Positions 54,082 to 62,737 are shown, numbered from the stretch's first letter. The stretch is 64,000 bases of DNA from Desulfoluna limicola (GCF_021654575.1 NZ_AP024488.1:558001-622000), one strand, 5' to 3'. Numbers and translations: made by a program. Notes: a model not told the origin generated them from the sequence alone.

Positions 54082-54459
54082 TTATGCGTTTTTGGTGGGC
54101 TTTCCGTTGGTCACCAGCTCTTGGGCCTTCTCTCTCAACGTTGAGATGGCCGACACCACGTCAAAGGACTCCTTGTCCCAGTTGTCCGTGGGGCAGAAGA
54201 TGTCCTCTTTTGTCACCAGGCTCATGCCCTCCGGCTCCAAATACTTCATCAGAAACGGATCTTCCGTCACCGCCACAACCGCCTTCAAAAGCCGAAGGTT
54301 CATCTTGATTCGGCCAGATAGGTAGTCGTAAATCGTGGCCTCTGAAAGAGACATCCGATCGGCTATCTGCTTCACCACTTCCGACTTTGGGCAGCGGTGC
54401 TTAACCGCTGCATTGGCTTCGTTGGTAATTTCATCCCGCTCTGAGTCGCCTAACACCAT
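54082..54459 (-). CDS. CII-like phage regulatory protein
   Basis: 125 residues. Helical HTH region (SEVVKQIADRMSLSEATIYDYLSG, about 26-50) as in phage CII-like regulators, then an acidic region. It is second in the early minus-strand operon after Cro. After its TAA (54082-54084) the same frame continues for 29 codons (LELLASFKECRRELDELEAL) to a TAA at 53992. This is the charged helical tail expected of such proteins, so the stop may be a recent nonsense change of a GAA codon. Confidence 0.6.
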   Translation of the reverse strand: MVLGDSERDEITNEANAAVKHRCPKSEVVKQIADRMSLSEATIYDYLSGRIKMNLRLLKAVVAVTEDPFLMKYLEPEGMSLVTKEDIFCPTDNWDKESFDVVSAISTLREKAQELVTNGKPTKNA

Positions 54460-54617
54460 TCCCTAAACCTCCCATGAAGTTTCTGTAGTCCTTGATGCCG
54501 TCAATACATACAAATGGATGATAAAGAGTAAAAATCCGTACATTAGGCATCAATCAGTTATCTCACCGGCCACCTCAATGCACATTGAGATGGAGGCAAT
54601 CATCAGGTTTTAAACAA

Positions 54618-54809
54618 TCACTCAACACCCTTCAATTGCTTCCAGGGGTCACCGTATTTTTCAGGCCATATCCACTTGCCACGCTCGATTCCGGTAAGGT
54701 CCTCAAGCTTTTCCGCAAGCTTCGGAGATATGAAGGTGAGCCCGGCCTTTGCCTTATAAAGGGTCGTTGGATGCACCCCGGCTTTTTTTGATAGCGTCGT
54801 GATTTTCAT
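54618..54809 (-). CDS. Cro-like repressor
   Basis: 63 residues, HTH starting MKITTLSKKAGVHPTTLYKAKAGLTFISP. Divergent from the CI-like gene; starts 89 bases from it. Its promoter has TTGACA at 54840-54845 followed directly by the operator. It opens the early minus-strand operon (cII, primase). Confidence 0.8.
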   Translation of the reverse strand: MKITTLSKKAGVHPTTLYKAKAGLTFISPKLAEKLEDLTGIERGKWIWPEKYGDPWKQLKGVE

Positions 54810-54820
54810 ATTCGAGAGAC

Positions 54821-54839
54821 TATAGATTTAGAATCTATA
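54821..54839. promoter_or_regulatory. Operator 1 and cro promoter
   Basis: A 19-bp perfect palindrome TATAGATT-TAG-AATCTATA. On the minus strand it directly follows the -35 box TTGACA (54845-54840), so a bound repressor would block the cro promoter. Confidence 0.8.
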
Positions 54840-54868
54840 TGTCAAGAGATTGGCAATGGATTGATTAA

Positions 54869-54887
54869 TATAGAATAAGATTCTATA
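54869..54887. promoter_or_regulatory. Operator 2 in the CI promoter
   Basis: A 19-bp perfect palindrome TATAGAAT-AAG-ATTCTATA, one base per arm different from operator 1. It lies in the spacer between TTGATT (54861-54866) and TATAAG (54884-54889), which would place the start of transcription at or within two bases of the CI start codon. The CI mRNA could thus be leaderless, as lambda cI from PRM; an AAGG five bases before the ATG leaves normal initiation possible. Confidence 0.7.
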
Positions 54888-54897
54888 AGAAGGCATT

Positions 54898-55401
54898 ATG
54901 AATAATGACTCTGAAATAAATAAAGAAGAGGTGGGTTTACGCCTTGAAAAGCTGTTTAAAGAGAAGAAAATCTCGAAGGCAGAAATTCAACGGCGCCTGG
55001 GGCTTAAGAGCTGGGACACCGTTCATAAGTGGACCAAAGGAAAGTACATCCCCAAGGGTAAGAACCTGACTCAACTCGCAGACATATTGGATGTTTCGAC
55101 GGATTATATTTTGCTTGGCAAGGGTGGTCAGGAAAGCGGTCCCTTCCCCAGGTATGATGAGATCATGAAACTGCCCATTGAAGAACGTGCATGGTCCATT
55201 GCCAGAGTTGCCGCTGAGCAGTATTGCATCACAGGCTTCATGTCTTTTTCTGGTGGGCGTGATGCAAAGGAAAAACCGGAGCTGATTCAACGGTTCATGA
55301 AGGGAGAATTTACCGAGGAGGGCTTTTACAAGGAGGCGTGCAGCTTCTTTGAAGAGATGGAAAAAAGAATTAAGGATGAATTTGCAAAACGGGGATTTTA
55401 G
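54898..55401 (+). CDS. CI-like repressor (XRE family)
   Basis: 167 residues. XRE HTH in residues 10-70 (VGLRLEKLFKEKKISKAEIQRRLGLKSWDTVHKW, LTQLADILDVSTDYILLG). The C-terminal part has no S24 peptidase motif, so induction is unlikely to be by RecA-driven self-cleavage. The ImmA-type protease encoded next to it is the likely inducer. Its stop overlaps the ImmA start by one base. Confidence 0.85.
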   Translation: MNNDSEINKEEVGLRLEKLFKEKKISKAEIQRRLGLKSWDTVHKWTKGKYIPKGKNLTQLADILDVSTDYILLGKGGQESGPFPRYDEIMKLPIEERAWSIARVAAEQYCITGFMSFSGGRDAKEKPELIQRFMKGEFTEEGFYKEACSFFEEMEKRIKDEFAKRGF

Positions 55402-55916
55402 TGGGATCCATCTATAATCAGATTATTGATCTTGAAACTCACTGGCAAGGCTTCAACAAAAAACCTTTCTCAAAAAACGACCTGATCGAACTGGCGGAAC
55501 GAAACAACATCGTGGTCCTCAAGGACCACTCCGTAGAGAACGCCTGTGTCTTCCACTATGATGGCAAGAAGGTCGTTCTATACAACCCCCACCAACCAGA
55601 CATTGACTTCACCCTGTCCCTGGGCCATGAGCTGGGTCACATTGGACTTGGGCATGTCCACCCACACAGCTCACCCCTCCACGCAAATTTTTTCAGCAAC
55701 TCCAGCATTGAGAAAGATGCAGGGATCATCGGGTTTCTTTTCTGGGCTCCCTCGTCTGATCTTCATCAGATGGATATTGTAGGTCGTCTTAACCTCGAAG
55801 AGATCTATAACAACTGCAAAGATTATCGTTACGGAGACATCGATGGGTCAGATATTGAGAAAATCTGCAAGGCCAGGTTGAGGATTTACAATGCTTTAAA
55901 ACGCATAAAAAACTAA
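55401..55916 (+). CDS. ImmA/IrrE-family metalloprotease
   Basis: 171 residues with a GTG start. The zinc motif HELGH in LSLGHELGHIGLGHVHPH (about residues 72-90) marks the ImmA/IrrE family. In ICEBs1 and several phages such proteases cleave the partner repressor on DNA damage, which induces the element. Here it is directly downstream of and overlapping the CI-like repressor, so the same arrangement is likely. Confidence 0.88.
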   Translation: MGSIYNQIIDLETHWQGFNKKPFSKNDLIELAERNNIVVLKDHSVENACVFHYDGKKVVLYNPHQPDIDFTLSLGHELGHIGLGHVHPHSSPLHANFFSNSSIEKDAGIIGFLFWAPSSDLHQMDIVGRLNLEEIYNNCKDYRYGDIDGSDIEKICKARLRIYNALKRIKN

Positions 55917-55951
55917 TACACACACTGTGCTACGGTTCTTATCGTTGATAA

Positions 55952-56698
55952 TTAATTAGAAGCAGATAAATAGTCAAAAAATCGAGGTTTAATTCTTTCA
56001 GTTTTTTCAATAATCAATTTAAGCTTAGACATAGCGTCCTCGTTGTCAATAAAGCTATTATTCCAATCCCTCACAAGTTCTATTAATTCAATTAAAATCG
56101 ATTTCTTAGAATCATAGTTTGTGAGGTCATGATACTTGAAATTATCTTTTAATGAAACAAGTTCACTTTCATCAATAGATCTCGTATTATTAACAATCAT
56201 GTTTTCTAATAGCTTTATATGATTGCTAATTTTTCTATACAGCTCTTTTGACAATTTGAGTTTTAATATAATATTTGAATAGAAACCTCTTACTACGAAC
56301 CCCATAACACCGAAAAGCAGGGCAATAATGGGGGGGGTTAATGCTGTTTTTAAACGTGATCCAAGCACCTTAACCTTTGCACAGTGATGTGATACTGGTT
56401 TGCCATTGTCATCAGAAAGAACCATTAAAACATTATAGTCACCAGGGTTCTCTGTATTGAAAAGTATTTGATTGAATTCTGAATTATTTGTGAGTTCTAT
56501 TTCCTTTTTTTTTGTACCATCAAAATATATATTGCACTTTTTGATTTTATCACTTTTTGCAGGAAGTATAATTGCAATTTTAATTGGTTCATTTATGTCA
56601 ACTGTTTGATTTAGAACAATCAGAGGGCCGCCGAAACTGTTTCCACATAAAACCAATAAAAAAGCTAAAAATATCATCAATAATAGTGGATATTTCAT
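55952..56698 (-). CDS. Membrane protein, partner of the ATPase
   Basis: 248 residues from the ATG at 56698, placed one base after the upstream stop (longer frames read into that gene). N-terminal membrane segment or signal (MKYPLLLMIFLAFLLVLCG), an outside domain of about 95 residues with a beta-sandwich look (VDINEPIKIAIILPA.., ENPGDYNVLMVLSDD), a second membrane segment (about 125-150, PPIIALLFGVMGFVVRG), then about 100 residues of cytoplasmic helices. It is coupled to the ATPase gene. No known family recognised; a membrane effector controlled by the ATPase is a possible role. Confidence 0.6.
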   Translation of the reverse strand: MKYPLLLMIFLAFLLVLCGNSFGGPLIVLNQTVDINEPIKIAIILPAKSDKIKKCNIYFDGTKKKEIELTNNSEFNQILFNTENPGDYNVLMVLSDDNGKPVSHHCAKVKVLGSRLKTALTPPIIALLFGVMGFVVRGFYSNIILKLKLSKELYRKISNHIKLLENMIVNNTRSIDESELVSLKDNFKYHDLTNYDSKKSILIELIELVRDWNNSFIDNEDAMSKLKLIIEKTERIKPRFFDYLSASN

Positions 56699-56699
56699 A

Positions 56700-58775
56700 T
56701 TACCTGTCATAAGCGTCATTGAAAAACTCTTCAAGTTTCCCCCTATCATTTTCAATTTTTCTAACTATGCCATCGACATCCACAAAGCCACGTCCATGTG
56801 AGGTAATTCGTTTGATCTCTTCAGCTAATTTTCTTTTTATATTAGCAGTATTCGGCAAACTTACATTGTTCCTTTCAAGCATCTTGAATACCTTCTCGTA
56901 AGTAGCCTTTTCCTGTTGAAAGGTAATGTCAAGGCATTCAGCAAAGTATAGAACTTGCTCAGCTTTCTTGTTAATCATTTCCTTGGCAGACTTTGAATAC
57001 AAGTTAGGTGGAAGAATGATATAGCCATAGTCCTCATCAGAATATCTGAATTTTGTGTCAACAACCCTTGGGATAGGCAACATATAATCATCAACTATTA
57101 GTTGCATATAATAGAATCTATCAACAATCTGTGTCAGACAGTGTTTCCCTCTTGGAGTTAAAATGATATCTTGCACACGCAGGGTATTACTCACTGAAGA
57201 TTTTTCTCTTGTCACTTTTATCATGTTTGAATAATTAGCCTGCGCAAGACTACCCAAACACTTTCTAACTAAAACTTCTTCATATGCCCCAGGCTTAGAA
57301 TCGGTGAATATATCTATTATATTATGTAGAGCTACTCTTTCCTCGTTCAATTCTCTTTGATAAATAAAATGCATTAACAATCGTTTTAACCAATACGTTG
57401 TATAATGGCGAAATAGATTTCCATTTCCATTACTATTTTTATCCGACTCAATAACATTAACTAAGTAAATATTAGGAAATTCTGAATTGAACTGATTAAA
57501 CCTTTTTCGTCCATTTAACATATATGCAAATAAACCAACTGGATACTGATTGATAAATCTATCTAAGCCTTTAGACATATCCCCTTCATCATGACGCTCT
57601 AACCAACTATATTGGGCAAAAAAGCGCATCATATCTCTTAATCCAAAATTTGTTAGATTACGCAAATGCTCAATTAGAGGTCTTTCTCCTGTGGGTTCGT
57701 GCTCTAAATCTCTTAATATTGGATTTACGACATTCTTAAAAAGCGTACTTTTACCTTCTCTATCAATTCTATTTATAATACATTCTAAGAATTTCCCTCT
57801 CTCAATAATTACATCATCCCAATTGGGAGCTTCAATAGTTAAAACATTCTTGTTGTTAGAAGATAAGCTAGGTACTGATGGAAATATTTTTTTTGTCTCT
57901 TGCAAGATATTGTAACTATCAGGCCTCATAACAAGAAGAATATTAGCTTCCATCTTACCTAAGGTACCATAAAAAAACTCATTAACCAGAGAACATACAC
58001 TTTTTACAGAACAAGTTTCTTTTGTATCATTGTCGCTATCAAATAATATTCGATCATTAACATGATAAATATAGTCAATATTATCAATAAACAACACAAA
58101 CTCTAATTTGTTGTTTCTTTTATATTCTTTGGCAAATTTACTAAAATTAAGCTTTGCCTTTTCAATTTCACAATTTGAATTTTGTGCCAGTTTTTCAAAC
58201 ATATCATAAGCTGAACCGTTAGGTTTCAACTTAGGATTTGTTCTGATTACCCTAACTGTTTTTCTGATTATCTCTCTTATCATTTCTTCTGAAGTGATCA
58301 TTTGGCCATTGCCAGAAATATCCACATCAATTCGAATGACAATTTTCTCACTTGTATTGAACCATTTCCTACAATACTTTGTTATCAAGTAGTTCAAAAA
58401 AGCTGTTTTACCGCAACCTACCTCTCCTAATAAAAAATATATATTATTTCTATTATTATTTGCTTTGGTCAGAATAACTTTATTAATAAAGTCATTAACA
58501 TCTAATTGGGCACCAGCGATATCTGATTTGACATTTATTTCAATGTAGTATCTGGTGTAAAATAAGTAAGCCGCTAGCTCTCTACTTACCGGGAGTGTGA
58601 TTTTGTCAGGACATGAGTACTTACCATAGACAGCTACTTGATGACCGAATATTGTATCTACAAGATCGCAAAATTCTTCATCATCTTTTTGTAATTTTTT
58701 TTCATTTCGAATATACGAATTGTGCTCATCCGTTGCTTTGCGAATTTTATAGAACATATCATCGTGTGAATTCAT
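56700..58775 (-). CDS. P-loop ATPase of a two-gene cargo cassette
   Basis: 691 residues, A+T-rich. Walker A at 117-125 (GEVGCGKTA) and Walker B at 226-236 (FVLFIDNIDYI) are clear. About 80 N-terminal residues come before the P-loop and a long helical part follows (250-690). The pattern resembles STAND or KAP-like NTPases. It is translationally coupled to the membrane protein gene downstream. The pair sits between repressor/protease and partition genes, an accepted site for lysogenic cargo. Defence against other phages is a plausible but unproven role. A G10 run lies just before the start. Confidence 0.65.
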   Translation of the reverse strand: MNSHDDMFYKIRKATDEHNSYIRNEKKLQKDDEEFCDLVDTIFGHQVAVYGKYSCPDKITLPVSRELAAYLFYTRYYIEINVKSDIAGAQLDVNDFINKVILTKANNNRNNIYFLLGEVGCGKTAFLNYLITKYCRKWFNTSEKIVIRIDVDISGNGQMITSEEMIREIIRKTVRVIRTNPKLKPNGSAYDMFEKLAQNSNCEIEKAKLNFSKFAKEYKRNNKLEFVLFIDNIDYIYHVNDRILFDSDNDTKETCSVKSVCSLVNEFFYGTLGKMEANILLVMRPDSYNILQETKKIFPSVPSLSSNNKNVLTIEAPNWDDVIIERGKFLECIINRIDREGKSTLFKNVVNPILRDLEHEPTGERPLIEHLRNLTNFGLRDMMRFFAQYSWLERHDEGDMSKGLDRFINQYPVGLFAYMLNGRKRFNQFNSEFPNIYLVNVIESDKNSNGNGNLFRHYTTYWLKRLLMHFIYQRELNEERVALHNIIDIFTDSKPGAYEEVLVRKCLGSLAQANYSNMIKVTREKSSVSNTLRVQDIILTPRGKHCLTQIVDRFYYMQLIVDDYMLPIPRVVDTKFRYSDEDYGYIILPPNLYSKSAKEMINKKAEQVLYFAECLDITFQQEKATYEKVFKMLERNNVSLPNTANIKRKLAEEIKRITSHGRGFVDVDGIVRKIENDRGKLEEFFNDAYDR

Positions 58776-58787
58776 AACTATTAAACA

Positions 58788-58797
58788 CCCCCCCCCC
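58788..58797 (-). repeat. Ten-base G tract upstream of the ATPase start
   Basis: G10 on the coding strand, 12 bases before the ATG at 58775, close to where a ribosome site would be. Runs of this length can gain or lose bases during replication and so change expression. Confidence 0.6.
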
Positions 58798-59275
58798 TCA
58801 AAGGTTGAAACCTATTAAAACTATTCAAGGAATTATATTTACATAATAACTTAATGTTTTAAGCCCAACCAAGCTATAAAAATGTACCTATTAAATCAAG
58901 AGTAAAAATAACATTGTTTTATGAGTTAAACATTAAAAGTTTTTGTTAAACATAATTATGCATGCTTAAGTGTCTTATATTTAAGGTGTAATATATATTG
59001 TAATACAGCCGCCTTCAACCTGGGCTACATTTCCTCATGAATTAAAAGCATGGAGATACGCTACCCTAGTAGGATATCAATTGACGTGTGTAGTTGTTTA
59101 TCGCGTCGTCATCGCAAAGCTGTACCAATGAATCCCTGACTCCAACTCTAAAAAATTCGAAGATAACGTTTTATCGTGCTGATGACTCCATAGGATCTAA
59201 TTTTTTATATCCATCCCATCCTGACAAATATACCCCCCCAGGCATCCCCCCACACCACATCAACTATCCATTCTC

Positions 59276-59304
59276 TTGACATATAGATTTTTAATCTATA
59301 TTTT
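59276..59304 (+). promoter_or_regulatory. parA promoter with operator 3
   Basis: TTGACA (59276-59281) and TATTTT (59299-59304) are 17 bases apart, and the spacer is the perfect palindrome TATAGATT-TTT-AATCTATA (59282-59300). The TCTTGACATATAGATT context is identical to the cro promoter. Confidence 0.82.
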
Positions 59305-59350
59305 CGAGTTCAGATCTAATTAACTGCAAGTGTGACGGAGATTAGAAACC

Positions 59351-60097
59351 ATGAATATCACCTGTATCGCAAACCAAAAAGGAGGCGTGGGCAAAACCAC
59401 CACCTCCATCAACCTTGCCGCCGGGCTTGCGCAAAAGGGAGAGCGGGTTCTCCTGATTGACCTTGATCCCCAGGCAAACCTCACAAGCGCCGCCGGTGTC
59501 TTTGCTGCTGGCTGCGAATTTAAGACGAGCCATGTACTTCACCAGGAGGTGGGGATTCCCGAGGCGGTGGTCAAGGACGTGATCGGTGGCAAGGGGGCAG
59601 TGGATCTGATCCCGGCGGATGAGACCTTGAAGAGGGCAGAAGATCTTCTGATCCCGGAACTCTTCTCCGAGTCTCGCCTGGCAAAGGCCCTCAATGGTCT
59701 TGACTATGACCATGTGATCCTGGACTGCTCGCCTTCCCTTGGCCTTCTTACGGTGAACGCCCTGGTGGCCGCCACCCATGTGCTGGTCCCTTGCGACTAT
59801 GGGAGCTTCTCCATTGGGGGGATTGCGAACATTTGCGAGAAGATTCAACAGATCGGGATGACGGGCAAGACGGTCCGGCTTCTTGTCACCATGTACCAAA
59901 GCCGTACCACCCGAACCAATGAGTGGGCTGAAGATCAGTTGCACCATTATAAAGCGATTCTTCTGGATACCAAGATCCGGAGGCGGGAGTCCCTGCGCCA
60001 GGCTTCCATCGAGCAGCAGAGCATTTTCGAGTTTGCCCCCAAGGGAGTAGGCGCCGCAGATTACACTGCCCTCACGGAGGAGTATCTGTCCTTATGA
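59351..60097 (+). CDS. parA: ParA partition ATPase
   Basis: 248 residues. The deviant Walker A motif KGGVGKTT (about residues 10-17), [11 protein letters not shown] and LDCSPSLG are the ParA/Soj signatures. ParA uses ATP to move ParB-bound DNA over the nucleoid. It lacks the extra N-terminal HTH of the large plasmid ParA type, so repression of the operon probably depends on the phage repressors. Its stop overlaps parB by four bases. Confidence 0.92.
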   Translation: MNITCIANQKGGVGKTTTSINLAAGLAQKGERVLLIDLDPQANLTSAAGVFAAGCEFKTSHVLHQEVGIPEAVVKDVIGGKGAVDLIPADETLKRAEDLLIPELFSESRLAKALNGLDYDHVILDCSPSLGLLTVNALVAATHVLVPCDYGSFSIGGIANICEKIQQIGMTGKTVRLLVTMYQSRTTRTNEWAEDQLHHYKAILLDTKIRRRESLRQASIEQQSIFEFAPKGVGAADYTALTEEYLSL

Positions 60098-61140
60098 AAA
60101 AGCTTGGTGCAGGCAAGAAGGTGAAATTGGTTGATGTCTTCGCTGAAGATTCCCTCAATACGGCGGCAGTGCCTCAGGTCCAACCGGTTCAGAGTATGTT
60201 TTTAAATGTGCCAGTGGATGAATTGAAACCGAACCCTTACCAGCCACGGCAGGTCTTCGATGAGGAGGAGCTGGTGGCTTTGGCTGATTCCATCACCGCC
60301 CAGGGCATCCTGTTACCTTTGTGCATCTTCATAGAAAACGGAGCGCACTTCATCGGGGATGGCGAGAGGCGCTGGAGGGCTTCCAGGATGGCCGGGAAAA
60401 AAACGGTTCCCACGGGGAACCCGGCCGAGGTGGCCCTCATCGGCAACATGCTCCGATCAGATCTCACGCCCTTGGAAGAGGCCGCAGCCTACGCCCGGAT
60501 GCAGACGGAGTTCGGATACATCCACCAGGAGCTGGCAAAAGTGGTGGGCAAATCCCGCAACAACATCACCGAAACCCTGAGCCTGAATAAACTGCCGGCT
60601 GCGATCAAAGAGGAGTGTCTACGCGTAGACATTGCCAAGCGGAAGCTGATCAAGGTTGCCCGGATGGAGACTCCGGAGGCCATGGAAGAGGCATTTAATC
60701 ATGTCATAGGTCATAGAAAAAACAAGGCGGGCAAGCCGAGACATTCCAACGTGGCCAAGATGAGTGTCCAGGTAAAGAAGATGACCGGCGAGATCCGAAA
60801 GGTGAGCCTGTCGGAGGGCAAATCAACAGACGCCATCGCCCTTGTTATGGCCCTGCGGGATTTGAAAAATGAGATTGAAATGCTCCCGTCCATGGGCATG
60901 AACATGACAAGCGGGGGAAGGGGGCAGGAGCCTGAAGAGGGATTGCACCTCACGGGTACCTGTCGGGGAAAGCTCATCGATGCCGGGTTCCGGCTCTTCC
61001 GGGCATCGGAATCAGAAAAGCTGATCAAAGAGCTTTCGCCCACGGGCAGCTGGAAACTGGTGAGCCGGCACACCACCAAAAAAGCCATGAAAGAAGCAAT
61101 GGATGAGATTCTTAAGGATCCCATGAGCGTGAGAGATTAG
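60094..61140 (+). CDS. parB: ParB partition protein
   Basis: 348 residues. ParB N-terminal domain: LKPNPYQPRQVFDEEEL (about 48-64) and the CTP-binding GDGERRWRAS. Then the HTH with YIHQELAKVVGKSRNNITETLSL. The C-terminus is an unusual extension of 100 residues, partly basic. A CTP-dependent clamp that loads at a 16-bp palindrome is expected. One of the candidate sites lies inside this gene. Confidence 0.9.
   Translation: MKKLGAGKKVKLVDVFAEDSLNTAAVPQVQPVQSMFLNVPVDELKPNPYQPRQVFDEEELVALADSITAQGILLPLCIFIENGAHFIGDGERRWRASRMAGKKTVPTGNPAEVALIGNMLRSDLTPLEEAAAYARMQTEFGYIHQELAKVVGKSRNNITETLSLNKLPAAIKEECLRVDIAKRKLIKVARMETPEAMEEAFNHVIGHRKNKAGKPRHSNVAKMSVQVKKMTGEIRKVSLSEGKSTDAIALVMALRDLKNEIEMLPSMGMNMTSGGRGQEPEEGLHLTGTCRGKLIDAGFRLFRASESEKLIKELSPTGSWKLVSRHTTKKAMKEAMDEILKDPMSVRD
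60616..60631. promoter_or_regulatory. Candidate ParB site 4 (core TGTCTACGCGTAGACA)
   Basis: The exact 16-bp palindrome, inside the parB coding region. Confidence 0.65.
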
Positions 61141-61281
61141 AGGCAACGCACTCTTTTTGAACGAAACTTATGGCACGCATGATCCGGCCATTACAGAAAT
61201 GAAAGTGATAGAATTATGTTGAATCGATCTACCCGAGGGGCATACACAAACGCAAGAAATCCTTACGTCGGGGGTGAATGT

Positions 61282-62406
61282 ATGTCCGGTTCTGTTCATA
61301 AAAGCAAGGACGGCACTGTCTTTGTTAAATGGTATGACAGGGAGTCGAAAAAACAGTTTAAAATATATCGTGATAGACGCGGTATGAAGTTCTATCACCT
61401 GAAACAGGCCCAAAAAACTCTTTCACAAATGCAGGGGGATACGGAGCGTGGGGTGTTTGATATCCGAGCGTACACGAATCGTGTCTCAGATATCGCAAAG
61501 TATCTGGATGACTGGATCGTCCTGGTTGAAGATGAACTGGCCCCCGCGACATTCAAAGCGTATCAGGGATACGTCAAAAACCACCTGAAGCCCTTTTTTG
61601 AGAACAACTTTATCCAGATTCATGAGCTTCGGCTGAGCCATCTCACACAGCTTTTAAACGGCTTGAAGCCTGCTATAGGTTCCGGTGAGCTTTCAGGTAA
61701 GATGAAGTTCAATGTGATGTCGTGCCTTCATACCTGCCTTGATTACGCATGGCGAGACGGCATTATCCCCGTGATCCCACCTTTCCCCAAGCGCCGCGCC
61801 TACAAGATCCAGGAGCCGGAGATCAAATGGTTGCCCGAAGAGCGACAGCGGCACGTCTTCAGTTTCATCGCCGAAGAGCATCAGCCCATCTTCCAGTGGC
61901 TGCGTCTCCATGTCCGAAGACCCGCCGAAGCCATGGCCCTTCACCGGGAGGACTATGAAGATGGCGTCTTCTACATCAAGAGATCCATCTCTGCTGAGAA
62001 GGTGGTCGACATCACAAAAACAATGAAGGTCTATGTCACCCCCATGATGGATGAGTTTGAACCCTATTTGCAACAGGCCTTGAGAGGCCCCATTATTTCA
62101 GAATTTCTCTTCACCTGCAAAACATCCAAGAGTCAGGGGAAAAGGTACTCCAACTCCGTTCTCAATCGGATTTGGAAAGCAGCATGCAAAGAAGCCGGTG
62201 AAGATATAGATCTCTACTCCGGCTTGAGGCATTCTCGGTGCTCACAGCTCATCAACGAATACGGCCTCTCCATGCAGGAGGTCCAGGTAGTGGCGGATCA
62301 TGCGGATATCCGGTCCACGGCCAAGTATGCGAAGACGTCGGTTGCAAGGAAGAAGGAGTTGATGGAGGGGAGGGTGGTTAGGTTGAGAAAGAAAGTAAAA
62401 ATGTGA
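61282..62406 (+). CDS. int: Tyrosine-type integrase
   Basis: 374 residues from the ATG at 61282, with GGGGG just before it; a start at 61216 would add 22 residues. Residues about 10-120 are the arm and core-binding domains. The catalytic domain has the arginine in HVRRPAEAM, the GLRHSRCSQL box and the tyrosine in TAKYAK. It catalyses integration and, with an excisionase, excision. It is the rightmost phage gene; no excisionase-type gene lies next to it. Confidence 0.9.
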   Translation: MSGSVHKSKDGTVFVKWYDRESKKQFKIYRDRRGMKFYHLKQAQKTLSQMQGDTERGVFDIRAYTNRVSDIAKYLDDWIVLVEDELAPATFKAYQGYVKNHLKPFFENNFIQIHELRLSHLTQLLNGLKPAIGSGELSGKMKFNVMSCLHTCLDYAWRDGIIPVIPPFPKRRAYKIQEPEIKWLPEERQRHVFSFIAEEHQPIFQWLRLHVRRPAEAMALHREDYEDGVFYIKRSISAEKVVDITKTMKVYVTPMMDEFEPYLQQALRGPIISEFLFTCKTSKSQGKRYSNSVLNRIWKAACKEAGEDIDLYSGLRHSRCSQLINEYGLSMQEVQVVADHADIRSTAKYAKTSVARKKELMEGRVVRLRKKVKM

Positions 62407-62737
62407 GGCGTTATGAATTTTTATTGTGTCCAGGGCTATTTGTGTTCGTGTGGTACACGCTAAAGCAGTATTATTGATAGTCACCTGTAGGCAAATAAGG
62501 CCTATTACTTTGATTGTTGAGAATATATTTCCGCTGAATTTTTTTCTATTGACGTCCTCTTCAAAAAAGGCATATGTTAAAAAAGTCAGTCGGCCAGAAG
62601 ACCTGATGTCTTCACTTTTCCGCTCCCTTATCTAAGTACTCGGGAGGTTTCAGCTGACAAGATGCAGAACCAGTTACCTCTGTGTCTATCCCCTATGTAA
62701 GTGAAACCAAACCATACCATATCATTGGAGGGTTATT
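62407..62737. other. Region right of the integrase
   Basis: 331 bases with no recognisable gene and no copy of the tRNA-Sec 3' end. It may contain the right attachment site, which I could not identify. Confidence 0.45.

Larger units (their letters stand above)
58776..59350. other. A+T-rich intergenic region between ATPase and parA
   Basis: 575 bases, divergent. It holds the C10/G10 tract at 58788-58797 and the parA promoter with operator 3. The short frame at 59094-59279 shows no resemblance to a known protein. Confidence 0.55.
21254..62406. mobile_element. Prophage: lambda-type head, P2-type contractile tail, ParAB partition operon
   Basis: The left limit is placed after tRNA-Sec and the right limit after the tyrosine integrase, which is the last phage-type gene seen. 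The order of modules is tail, lysis, head, cargo, terminase, primase and origin, immunity, partition, integrase. About 41 kb in all. I found no copy of the tRNA 3' end after the integrase, so the attachment sites are not proven and the right boundary could lie further right, even beyond the window. Confidence 0.8.

Noticed and set aside
59094..59279. Small frame before the parA promoter
   Set aside because: A+T-rich, no ribosome site, no recognisable pattern.
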